Source: Facklamia lactis
GTDB taxonomy: Bacteria; Bacillota; Bacilli; Lactobacillales; Aerococcaceae
Assembly: GCF_015863205.1 (NCBI RefSeq)
Contig: NZ_JACBXQ010000004.1
Coordinates: 186,001 to 250,000 of the forward strand
Length of the DNA stretch: 64,000 nucleotides
Direction: 5' to 3'
Shown: positions 8,443-15,967 of the stretch, one piece after another
How the letters are laid out: every line of letters begins with the position of its first letter
How positions within the stretch are numbered: position 1 is the first letter of the stretch
Notes under the pieces: model-generated
The model's input: only the letters and a program-made list of their open reading frames with translations
Told to the model about the DNA's origin: nothing
The model's database searches: none
Program-made: the position numbers and the translations under genes

Positions 8443-9723
8443 TTAGTCTTTGTTATCTTTACGTGGCATCCCAATGTTCTTCTTCCTTGCATAGCGTTGC
8501 TTTTTCTTTTTTGGGTTTCTCTTTTTTGCTGGTTTTGCAAACTGATTTTTATTAAATTTTTTATTTGAAGCCAGTATTTGTTCTGCGGGCATTTCAATGA
8601 TCGGTTTTTCTTTCAATAATTTTCGTCCATAAATAATGCGTGTCTCTAATTCAATCGGACTGTTCTGCAAAATTTTCAATAAATCTCGTGCCTCTTGCTG
8701 ATTAACCAGAGAAATAACGGTCCCTTCTTTTCCCATCCGACCCGTTCGGCCTGAACGATGCAAATAGGTATTCTGATCTTGAACCCTATTAAAGTGAATA
8801 ATATAAGGAACATCCGTTAGATCCAAACCTCTTGACGCTAAGTCGGTTGTAAGTAAAAACTGCGTTTTTTTCTGTTCAAACATTGCTAGAGCCAATTGTC
8901 GCTCTGTATTAGAAACTTGGCTGTGAAGAACAGATATCCCTAATCCTTCATACAATAATTTGGCTGCAACCATTTCCAGTTCATTTATTTGTTCAAAAAA
9001 AACGATTGCCTGCATATCTTCAAGTTGCGATAACCGGCGGAGCTGCATTACTTTTTCTCGATTCGATGTTTCAACCAGATAATGCTTTGTTTGTCCCTCT
9101 ACTTCTTCACTTCTGACTTCTACTAAAGAAAGGTTCTCTATCCGACCATACAAATAACGTTCCAAATCGTCATTTTTTGTAGCAGAAAAATAAACTCGAT
9201 GAATATCCCGCATTAAACTTTCTTCAATTATTTCAATTTCTTTAAGAGTTTGACTACGATCTGCAAATAAATAATCGGCTTCATCATAGACAACTGTTTT
9301 AACAGAATGAACTTTTAACTTAGCTGTTTGCTTTATTAATTCCAGAAAACGACCAGGAGTGGCCACTACAATTTCTGGTTTCTCTTTCAATCGTTCAATT
9401 TGACGCTTCTTATTCGCTCCACCAATTAAACTCTGACACTTTATTCCGACTGCAGATGCCCATTCATCAGTCACAACATAGATTTGCTGGGCAAGTTCTT
9501 GAGAAGGGGCGAAAATAATAACTTGTAATTGATTATTGGCCTCTACATTTACCAATAAGGGCAGAAGATAAGCTAATGTCTTCCCTGTACCAGTAGGTGA
9601 GATCGCTATTAAAGATCGCTGTGTCAATAAATATTCAAAAACTCTTTCTTGAATTAAACTTGGTTTTTTAAATCCATTTTTATTCCAAATTTCTCTAAGT
9701 TCCTGAGGTAATTTTTCAATCAT
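8443..9723 (-). CDS. DEAD-box RNA helicase (CshB-like)
   Basis: This is an ATP-dependent RNA helicase of 426 residues. Motifs in order are a Q-motif near Gln25, Walker A SPTGTGKT (42-49), TPGR, the DEAD box in VVYDEADYLF, SAT, and HRSGRTGRMG in the second RecA domain. The last 50 residues are strongly basic (KKRNPKKKKQRYARKK), a typical RNA-binding tail. It is likely involved in ribosome assembly, mRNA turnover or cold adaptation. AGGAGGAG precedes the ATG. The gene stands alone, between a hairpin upstream and the GT4 gene downstream. Confidence 0.92.
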   Translation of the reverse strand: MIEKLPQELREIWNKNGFKKPSLIQERVFEYLLTQRSLIAISPTGTGKTLAYLLPLLVNVEANNQLQVIIFAPSQELAQQIYVVTDEWASAVGIKCQSLIGGANKKRQIERLKEKPEIVVATPGRFLELIKQTAKLKVHSVKTVVYDEADYLFADRSQTLKEIEIIEESLMRDIHRVYFSATKNDDLERYLYGRIENLSLVEVRSEEVEGQTKHYLVETSNREKVMQLRRLSQLEDMQAIVFFEQINELEMVAAKLLYEGLGISVLHSQVSNTERQLALAMFEQKKTQFLLTTDLASRGLDLTDVPYIIHFNRVQDQNTYLHRSGRTGRMGKEGTVISLVNQQEARDLLKILQNSPIELETRIIYGRKLLKEKPIIEMPAEQILASNKKFNKNQFAKPAKKRNPKKKKQRYARKKNIGMPRKDNKD

Positions 9724-9746
9724 ATATTACTCCTCCTGATAAATAG

Positions 9747-9777
9747 AACGGTTAAAGGTCGAAAACCTTTAACCGTT
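9747..9777. terminator. 12-bp perfect hairpin between helicase and oxidoreductase genes
   Basis: AACGGTTAAAGG (9747-9758) pairs with CCTTTAACCGTT (9766-9777) around a 7-base loop. It lies 13 bases beyond the oxidoreductase stop. No proper T run follows on the minus strand (CTATTTATC), so it may be a weak terminator, an mRNA stabiliser or an operator. Confidence 0.5.
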
Positions 9778-9790
9778 AGACTCATATCCA

Positions 9791-10801
9791 TTAATACAAC
9801 TTTGCTGATTGTCTGAGCAATTCTAAAATCTGTGTCACTTGTAAAGAAAGCTGTCGCCAATTTTCATAACGAATCTCTCTATGAACGTTCTTGGTGTTTT
9901 CAATCATCTCAGCAAAAGTCAACAACTCATCATACATTGGATTAGCTGGCTGATAATCAACCAATTGGACTTGTTCATCATATCGATTGATCAACTTTGC
10001 TTTAGTAATTCGCGAAATATCTTGAATAACAAATGTTTCTTCACCAATATAAATCTCGCTTGGTAACTGTGATTGAGCGGCCTGAGAGACAAAGATAGAA
10101 ACTTGTCCCTTTGGATAGACCAAGACAACATTTCCATAGAGATCAATTTGATTCTCGTCATCAATTGCATGATAACGTACTGACTTCGGCATCCCAAATA
10201 AATCGACCGCAATATATAAGGGATAAATCCCTAAATCCATCAAAGAACCTCCATGAAATTCAGAATTAAATACATTCGGTGGTTCCCATTGGTTTTCTCT
10301 TGCTTCAATATATGTATCAAAGCGTGACGAATATCTCCCTATATTAAAGTTAGCCCCCACAAAAGGATGAGTATTCTCTTGCAGCTTTTGTTTAATAAGA
10401 GGCCGCAATCGGCTATAATTCCGACTGTGATAATGCTTGACTGCTTCAAAAACATATACTTGATGGCTATCTGCTGCATCATAAACTTCATACCATTGAG
10501 CAGAAGAGGTAAAGATAGGCTTCTCAACAATTACATGCTTGCCAGCCTGAACTGCTTGAAGAGCTTGTTGAGCATGAAGTGAATTGGGACTTGCAATATA
10601 AATGACATGAATTTCAGGATCAAATAAAATATTGTTAAGCTCATTGGTATAATAATCTGCTTGATGTTCTTTAGCAAAATGTTTTGCCGTATCAACATGC
10701 CTTGAATACACGGCTTTCAAATGATAACGTTGCGTTAATTTTGCTGCTTGAATCATTTGCTTCGTAATCCACGAACTACCAATGGTGGCATAATTTAGCA
10801 T
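9791..10801 (-). CDS. Gfo/Idh/MocA family oxidoreductase
   Basis: This 336-residue NAD(P)-dependent dehydrogenase has an N-terminal Rossmann domain (LNYATIGSSWITKQMI) that keeps the family start but with a GSSW in place of the more usual G-x-G-x-x-G. The EKP motif (VIVEKPIFTS), where Lys contacts cofactor and substrate, follows at about residue 96. The C-terminal alpha/beta domain has GGSLMDLGIYPLYIAVDLFG, which carries the usual Asp and Tyr. The substrate is probably a sugar or polyol but cannot be read. There is no transport or catabolic partner beside it. AAAGGAA precedes the start. Confidence 0.85.
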   Translation of the reverse strand: MLNYATIGSSWITKQMIQAAKLTQRYHLKAVYSRHVDTAKHFAKEHQADYYTNELNNILFDPEIHVIYIASPNSLHAQQALQAVQAGKHVIVEKPIFTSSAQWYEVYDAADSHQVYVFEAVKHYHSRNYSRLRPLIKQKLQENTHPFVGANFNIGRYSSRFDTYIEARENQWEPPNVFNSEFHGGSLMDLGIYPLYIAVDLFGMPKSVRYHAIDDENQIDLYGNVVLVYPKGQVSIFVSQAAQSQLPSEIYIGEETFVIQDISRITKAKLINRYDEQVQLVDYQPANPMYDELLTFAEMIENTKNVHREIRYENWRQLSLQVTQILELLRQSAKLY

Positions 10802-10827
10802 GGTAAATTCCTTTCCACTTTAAATAT

Positions 10828-12531
10828 CTAATTTTTTAATTGTTCTTCATCAATATTAGTTAAATATTGGTTAATACTATCAAGCGTCCCCTGCAAGCTT
10901 CCTTCTTTAAAAGGTGAATTCAAACCTGCTAACTCTACAATTTCAGTAAAAGTTTTAGTTCCTCCTGCTTTACAGATTGACAAATAATCATGCCACGTGT
11001 TGGGATCATGATCAATTTGACTTCTCTTCCAAAATTGAAAAGCACATACTTGCGCAAGTGTATAATCAATATAGTAGAAAGGAGAGGTAAAGATATGAAG
11101 TTGTTTAAACCACCAGCCTCCCTCTTCATAAAAAGGATTCGTATCATAGTTTTTCCATGGATTATAAACTTTCTCTAAACGCCGCCAGGTTTGACGTCGT
11201 TCTTGAGGAGTCATTTCAGGATGTTCATATACTTCATGTTGAAAGTGATCTACTAGAACACCGTAAGGTATAAATAAAATGGCATTAGCTAAGTGTTGAT
11301 ATTTAAACTTCTCGATTTCTGCACCAAAGAATCCTTTCATCCATGGCCACGTTAGAAACTCCATTGACATTGAGTGAATTTCACATGACTCTAATGTCGG
11401 CCAAACAGCTTCTGGTGTTTCTATCCATCGTGATTGATAGACTTGAAAAGCATGGCCAGCCTCATGCGTTAAAACCTCAACATCTCCAGCAGTTCCGTTA
11501 AAATTAGCAAAAATAAAAGGTGCATCGAAATTTGGGATATACGTACAGTATCCGCCTGAGTTTTTCCCTGCTTTAGACTCTAAATCCAGCAATCCGTTAT
11601 CTACCATGAAATCAATAAATTCGCCCGTTTCGGGTGATAATTCATGATACATTTTCACAGCCTGTCTAACGATTTCTTCTGAACTTCCTTCAGGTTTAGG
11701 GTTACCGTTAGGAAATTGCAATGCTAAATCAAAATATTGTAGATCCTTATATGCCAATCGCTCTTTTTGACGCTGTATTAATTGTTGAGCTAGTGGAACC
11801 ACATTTTTTTGAACTTCTTGACGATAAACTTCAACATCTGAGCGATCGTAATCTAAACGAGCCATTCTAGCATAGCCCACCTCTACAAAATCTTTGAAGC
11901 CAAGTTCTTTAGCAATCTGATCACGAGTTTTAACCAGTTGATCATAAATACGATCAAACTCTTCTAAGTGAGCCTGGTACCAATCAGTAATTAGTTCTGA
12001 CGTTTCTTGACGCTCTTTGCGATCAGCTGACTGAGTAAAAGCAGCTATACTTGACAAATTATAAGTTTTCCCTTGATATTCAATCTCAGCAGAAGCTTTC
12101 AGCTTACCATACTCTGATACCAAACGATTCTCTTGTTGTAACAACGGAATAATTTCACTTGAGAAAATTTTTAATTGGTTTTCAGCTAATAAGAAAAAGG
12201 TATGTGGCAAATGCTGCTCAATTTGTTCTCGCAATGGGGACTCTAACACAGCACGATAATATTCACTAACCCACTCTTCAATAATAGGAGTCTGCTCATC
12301 CCAAAAATCTGTTTCCTTCTCATAAAAATCGTCTCGTGTATCTACCGAGTGACGAATTGAAGTTAAAGTAGAAGCTGTTTCGATCTCTCTTTGCAATTCT
12401 TGCACTTTTTTAATTGCTGATAAAGCTTCTTCATTATCATTCGCCTCTCGGATTCTTTTGACTTGCGCTGTAAATGTCGCTTGCACCTCTTGCATATCCG
12501 GACGTTGATATTCATATTCATTAAATGTCAT
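10828..12531 (-). CDS. M3-family oligoendopeptidase
   Basis: This 567-residue cytosolic zinc metallopeptidase would cut short peptides. The zinc site HEAGH (356-360) is present with a downstream Glu in LESCEIHSMSMEF as third ligand. The surrounding FANFNGTAGDVEVLTHEAGHAFQ and the C-terminal YYIDYTLAQVCAFQFW are characteristic of the M3B group. It is somewhat shorter than classical PepF and distinct from the pepF at the right end of the window. AAGGAGTGAGATC gives the start. It lies 26 bases upstream of the oxidoreductase gene, so the two may share a transcript. Confidence 0.9.
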   Translation of the reverse strand: MTFNEYEYQRPDMQEVQATFTAQVKRIREANDNEEALSAIKKVQELQREIETASTLTSIRHSVDTRDDFYEKETDFWDEQTPIIEEWVSEYYRAVLESPLREQIEQHLPHTFFLLAENQLKIFSSEIIPLLQQENRLVSEYGKLKASAEIEYQGKTYNLSSIAAFTQSADRKERQETSELITDWYQAHLEEFDRIYDQLVKTRDQIAKELGFKDFVEVGYARMARLDYDRSDVEVYRQEVQKNVVPLAQQLIQRQKERLAYKDLQYFDLALQFPNGNPKPEGSSEEIVRQAVKMYHELSPETGEFIDFMVDNGLLDLESKAGKNSGGYCTYIPNFDAPFIFANFNGTAGDVEVLTHEAGHAFQVYQSRWIETPEAVWPTLESCEIHSMSMEFLTWPWMKGFFGAEIEKFKYQHLANAILFIPYGVLVDHFQHEVYEHPEMTPQERRQTWRRLEKVYNPWKNYDTNPFYEEGGWWFKQLHIFTSPFYYIDYTLAQVCAFQFWKRSQIDHDPNTWHDYLSICKAGGTKTFTEIVELAGLNSPFKEGSLQGTLDSINQYLTNIDEEQLKN

Positions 12532-12620
12532 GATCTCACTCCTTAATTATCTGTAAGCATAGTATAGCATAGGTCGATTCAGAAAGGACTGATCATTTTC
12601 TAAACTTTTAATAAAGAATT

Positions 12621-12629
12621 TGTTATAAT
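12621..12629 (+). promoter_or_regulatory. Extended -10 promoter before the uvrC transcript
   Basis: TG-T-TATAAT at 12621-12629 stands 36 bases before the ATG of the small unknown gene. Confidence 0.5.
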
Positions 12630-12665
12630 AAACGTGTTTATAAAGGGAAAAAAGGATACATCTTT

Positions 12666-12989
12666 ATGGAAGAAAAAGTTCAATTTAAAGGACAGGTTAC
12701 CTACCAAAAAATTATTAAGGCCAGCCAACCAACCCTGGTCTTATTTAAACTGAAATTACTTGACCACCCTCTTAACCCACCTCTTTTAATAGGCCAAGAA
12801 ATCACTGCAATAATCGCTAGGAAAGCTTTAACTTTCATGTTAGATGTTTCAAAAGATGACCAAATTGTTATATTTGGTCATTATAATCAGCGAAAACAAT
12901 TAATTATTGAAAAATATTTGATTGAAAGTAAATCCAAAATCAAAGAACTGAACCATATCCACAAATATCCCAAACGTAAAAACACTTAA
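12666..12989 (+). CDS. Unknown 107-residue protein upstream of uvrC
   Basis: I do not recognise this protein. It is soluble, beta-strand-like in its first 80 residues (KVQFKGQVTYQKIIK, TLVLFKLKLLD, QEITAIIARK, DQIVIFGHYN), and ends with a lysine-rich tail. The alternation, and the F-x-G-x-V opening, suggest a small OB-like barrel, which would suit nucleic-acid binding; that is only a guess. It is 19 bases ahead of uvrC in the same direction, with an AAAAAAGGAT site 9 bases before ATG and a good promoter, so a shared transcript is likely. Confidence 0.7.
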   Translation: MEEKVQFKGQVTYQKIIKASQPTLVLFKLKLLDHPLNPPLLIGQEITAIIARKALTFMLDVSKDDQIVIFGHYNQRKQLIIEKYLIESKSKIKELNHIHKYPKRKNT

Positions 12990-13008
12990 TTTAAACAGGG
13001 AGGTTATT

Positions 13009-14823
13009 ATGACAAAAGAACCTTTTTCAAATGAAATTTCAACTCCAAATAAAGCCCAAATCGAAAAAAAATTAGCAATTCTACCTGATCTTCCTGGCTG
13101 TTATTTAATGAAAAATGCACAAAATGAAATTATATATGTTGGAAAAGCCAAAAACTTAAAAAACCGTGTGCGCTCATACTTTAGAGGAGCTCATGATACA
13201 AAGACCACTAAACTAGTCTCTGAAATCCACTATTTTGAAACCATTGTCACTAACAGTAATAAAGAAGCGTTGATTCTGGAAATTAATTTAATTCAAAAAT
13301 ATAAACCGATCTATAATATCAAACTAAAAGACGGAACCATGTATCCCTATCTCAAAATCACTCGAGAAAAAGACCCCCAACTTATTATCACAAATAAAGT
13401 ACTCAAAGATGGTGGCCTTTACTTTGGTCCATTTCCTAATGTAAATGCCGCTACTTCTACTCAACAATTACTTCATAAAGTATACCCTTTAAGACGATGT
13501 GGTAAAAATGAAAAGAGAGCTTGTTTCTATTACCATATTGGACAATGTATCGGCTGCTGTGATCACCCCATTCAGCCTGAAATCTATCAAGCACAAATCA
13601 CCAATATAAAGCGATTCTTCAATGGCGATGTTTCTGCTATTAAAACTGAACTTAAACAAAAAATGTTAAGTGCCGCTGAAAAGTTAGAATTTGAGCAAGC
13701 TGCTGACTACCGTGATCAAATTGACTATATTGAGACAACTGTTGAAAAACAACACATCATGAGCCAAGATTACGATAACTTAGATGTCTTTAATTACTAC
13801 TATGATCGAGGCTGGCTTTCCATCCAAGTTTTTATGCTTCGTCAAGGTTCTATTCTAAAACGAAAAGCTGCCATGTATCCAACCTATAGCGAGAAAGCTC
13901 CCGAAGAGGAAGTTACCACTTATATCGCTCGATTCTATACCGAACAAAATCATATTATGCCTAAAGCCATTCTTACTCCTTCTGATGTTGACAAAAAAGT
14001 ACTAGAAGAAATCTTTAATGTTCCTGTTCAGACACCTCTTAGGGGTAAAAAGAGAAGTCTACTTGAACTATGTGAAAAGAATGCTAAATTATCGCTAGAT
14101 GAAAAGTTCCGATTAATAGAATTAAGTACTCGCAAAACCATTAAAGCTGTTGAAGAGTTAGCTGATCTACTAAACATTCCACAAGCAAATTACATTGAAT
14201 CTTTTGACCACTCTAATATTCACGGAACTCATTCTGTTTCTGGAATGGTGGTTTATCAAGAGGGTAAACCAGATCGAAAAAACTATCGGAAATATAAAAT
14301 CAAAACGGTTGAGGGAAGCAATGAGTTCGCTCATACTCAAGAAATCATTCGACGGCGCTACACCAGATTACTGAAAGAAAATAAGGCGCTCCCAGATTTA
14401 ATTCTTATGGATGGTGGTATTATTCAAACAAGAGCTGCTCGTGATGTCTTGGAGAATGAATTAGGTCTGGCAATCCCTGTTGCAGGTATGGTCAAAAATG
14501 ATAAACATAAAACAGCAGCCTTAATCGATGGCTACAAAGAAGAAATGGTTGAAATGAATCCTCATTCACAAGCCTTCCATTTTATCCAAAGAGTCCAAGA
14601 GGAAGTTCATCGGTATGCGATTTCCTATCATCGTCAAGTTCGATCCAAAAATCAATTCGGTTCTCAGCTAGATTCTATCGAAGGCGTAGGACCAGCCACA
14701 CGCACTAAATTACTCAAGCATTTTAAATCGCTCCACAAAATCAAAGAGGCAAGCCTAGAAGATTTACGTGCCTTGGGTATTACTCGCCCGGTTGCCAAAA
14801 GAATTTTAAATAAATTACAATGA
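13009..14823 (+). CDS. uvrC: Excinuclease ABC subunit C
   Basis: UvrC makes the dual incisions of nucleotide excision repair with UvrA and UvrB. The N-terminal GIY-YIG-type nuclease is visible as GCYLMKNAQNEIIYVGKAKNLKNRV (read in two pieces, from residue 30). A central UVR helix pair, KLEFEQAADYRDQI, follows at about 225. The RNase H-like 3' nuclease has ESFDHSNIHGTHSVSGMVV and ILMDGG. The C-terminal helix-hairpin-helix pair has IEGVGPATRTKLL and LRALGITRPVAKRIL. The cysteines after the first domain (RRCGKNEKRACFYYHIGQCIGCC) fit the iron-sulfur site of this family. Length of 604 is normal. Confidence 0.97.
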   Translation: MTKEPFSNEISTPNKAQIEKKLAILPDLPGCYLMKNAQNEIIYVGKAKNLKNRVRSYFRGAHDTKTTKLVSEIHYFETIVTNSNKEALILEINLIQKYKPIYNIKLKDGTMYPYLKITREKDPQLIITNKVLKDGGLYFGPFPNVNAATSTQQLLHKVYPLRRCGKNEKRACFYYHIGQCIGCCDHPIQPEIYQAQITNIKRFFNGDVSAIKTELKQKMLSAAEKLEFEQAADYRDQIDYIETTVEKQHIMSQDYDNLDVFNYYYDRGWLSIQVFMLRQGSILKRKAAMYPTYSEKAPEEEVTTYIARFYTEQNHIMPKAILTPSDVDKKVLEEIFNVPVQTPLRGKKRSLLELCEKNAKLSLDEKFRLIELSTRKTIKAVEELADLLNIPQANYIESFDHSNIHGTHSVSGMVVYQEGKPDRKNYRKYKIKTVEGSNEFAHTQEIIRRRYTRLLKENKALPDLILMDGGIIQTRAARDVLENELGLAIPVAGMVKNDKHKTAALIDGYKEEMVEMNPHSQAFHFIQRVQEEVHRYAISYHRQVRSKNQFGSQLDSIEGVGPATRTKLLKHFKSLHKIKEASLEDLRALGITRPVAKRILNKLQ

Positions 14824-14830
14824 AAAGAAA

Positions 14831-14861
14831 AATAAACTTCTCTCAATGAGAGAAGTTTATT
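14831..14861. terminator. Bidirectional terminator overlapping the GntR stop codon
   Basis: A perfect 14-bp stem, 14831-14844 against 14848-14861, with a 3-base loop. It lies 8 bases after the uvrC stop, and its right arm contains the TAA stop of the convergent GntR gene (14857-14859). Confidence 0.85.
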
Positions 14862-15579
14862 TATTTAAATGAATATCGGTAGGATCAATGTCATGAGAAA
14901 CAAAGAGCAAATTGGCAACATTTTCTATAGCTGCTGCTTTGTCACGCGCTATCACTAAATCGACTAATTCACAATGAATCAGCGCTGCTTTAACGAGCCC
15001 ATTTTCAAGATTATTAATCATATAATTCACGTGCAAAACACTCACCTGAGTGATTAATCCTTTAATCGTTGCATATACTAAGCGATAAAGAGGATTTCCC
15101 GACATCTCAATTAAACAATAATGAAATTGATAATCTATTTGATTAAACCGCTCAACATCATTCGCTTTAGCAGCTTCCATCATTTGATCAGCCAAACGAC
15201 TAAATTGCAACAATTCCTCATCACTTGCTCGATCAATTACATGAGCAACACAGATCTGCTCAATCTCAATTCTAAACTCTTTCACATAAGGATACAATTC
15301 CGTATATTGGGAGAGTATCTGACTTGGAAAAGCCATAATATTCGCAAACTTACGTTCTTTGACATATGATCCTTTTCCTACTTTTGTTTCAATCAATCCT
15401 AAAGTCTCTAACTTGGTTAATGCCGTTCTAATGGTTAATCGACTCACCCCAAAAGATTCCGCTAATTCATTCTCACTAGGAAATTTCTCTCCTGCTTTTA
15501 TTTCTCCAGATAATATCTGATCAATTAAGTGTCCCATCACTTCATGAGCAACATTGATCTTTTCAATTTTATGTACCAT
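14857..15579 (-). CDS. GntR/FadR-family transcriptional regulator
   Basis: This 240-residue repressor-type protein has an N-terminal winged helix (GEKFPSENELAESFGVSRLTIRTALTKLE, read in parts, about 25-55) and a C-terminal all-helical FCD ligand domain with the expected scattered His and Asp residues (ERFNQIDYQFHYCL, HCELVDLVIARD). I choose the ATG at 15579, with GAGGAG upstream, over an in-frame ATG farther out at 15618. It is divergent from the symporter-kbl-tdh operon, whose promoter carries an operator-like inverted repeat, so control of threonine degradation is the natural inference. The ligand is unknown; threonine or a catabolite would fit. Confidence 0.88.
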   Translation of the reverse strand: MVHKIEKINVAHEVMGHLIDQILSGEIKAGEKFPSENELAESFGVSRLTIRTALTKLETLGLIETKVGKGSYVKERKFANIMAFPSQILSQYTELYPYVKEFRIEIEQICVAHVIDRASDEELLQFSRLADQMMEAAKANDVERFNQIDYQFHYCLIEMSGNPLYRLVYATIKGLITQVSVLHVNYMINNLENGLVKAALIHCELVDLVIARDKAAAIENVANLLFVSHDIDPTDIHLNK

Positions 15580-15675
15580 AATAAGTCTCCTCATTATCTT
15601 CTTAACATGTTTCATCATAACATAAGCTTAAACAAAAACAGAATGATTTAAATTTTAACAAAATCATTTCAAGCA

Positions 15676-15704
15676 TTGACAAGCGCTTTCATTATTGTTA
15701 GAGT
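15676..15704 (+). promoter_or_regulatory. Promoter of the threonine operon with overlapping cre-like box
   Basis: TTGACA (15676-15681), 17-base spacer, TAGAGT (15699-15704). The minus strand of 15679-15692 reads TGAAAGCGCTTGTC, close to the CcpA cre consensus, and directly overlaps the -35. CcpA bound here should block transcription. Confidence 0.65.
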
Positions 15705-15713
15705 AAACGCATA

Positions 15714-15735
15714 ACCTGTATGACAACTTACAAGT
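15714..15735 (+). promoter_or_regulatory. Inverted-repeat operator, likely for the divergent GntR
   Basis: ACCTGTA (15714-15720) and TACAAGT (15729-15735) form an imperfect inverted repeat (6 of 7 pairs) with an 8-base centre. It sits at the expected transcription start, about 10 bases after the -10. The TTGTA/TACAA half sites resemble FadR-group GntR operators. Confidence 0.5.
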
Positions 15736-15962
15736 GGTGAAAAAGGCTTAATTTCTCACCTTATATTGTAAAGGGTTACAGTGCGGGCTAATTATAGTTG
15801 TGCCCCCTTATAATGGGGAGAAAGGCGGTGAAACTCACACAACTCCATGCAAGATTTAGTAAATAACGCTTTAGCCAGATAGTTTTCATTTCCATCTGTG
15901 CTGCATAGAAAGTTATTTATATTTATGTGACGCTTTTACTTAAATCCCAAATATACTGGAGG
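15736..15962 (+). promoter_or_regulatory. Structured 5' leader of the threonine operon, candidate riboswitch
   Basis: The roughly 255-base leader has no ORF of note but several helices. GGTGA/TCACC pair at 15736-15740 and 15756-15760. TGTAA-AGGG-TTACA is at 15767-15780. AGTTGT (15796-15801) with ACAACT (15839-15844) closes a three-way junction containing CCCC/GGGG (15804-15807, 15815-15818) and GTGA-AAC-TCAC (15828-15838). TAAATAAC/GTTATTTA (15860-15867, 15912-15919) encloses AGC-CAGAT/ATCTG-GCT (15873-15880, 15894-15902). CTCCA (15843-15847) can pair with the Shine-Dalgarno TGGAG (15957-15961), and two of its bases belong to the junction stem, so the two pairings compete. I match it to no known riboswitch class. 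Confidence 0.55.
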
Positions 15963-15967
15963 TTAAT

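Noticed and set aside
15719-15739. Tiny ORF M-T-T-Y-K-W with two threonine codons at the start of the leader, possibly an attenuation peptide
   Set aside because: It begins at or just after the expected transcription start with no room for a ribosome site, has only two Thr codons, and overlaps the inverted repeat, which explains the sequence better.
15775-15790. GCCCGCACTGTAA on the reverse strand, like the cobalamin-riboswitch core
   Set aside because: The other cobalamin elements (GGUGAAA on the same strand, B12 box order) are missing there, and no B12-linked gene is near; chance similarity.
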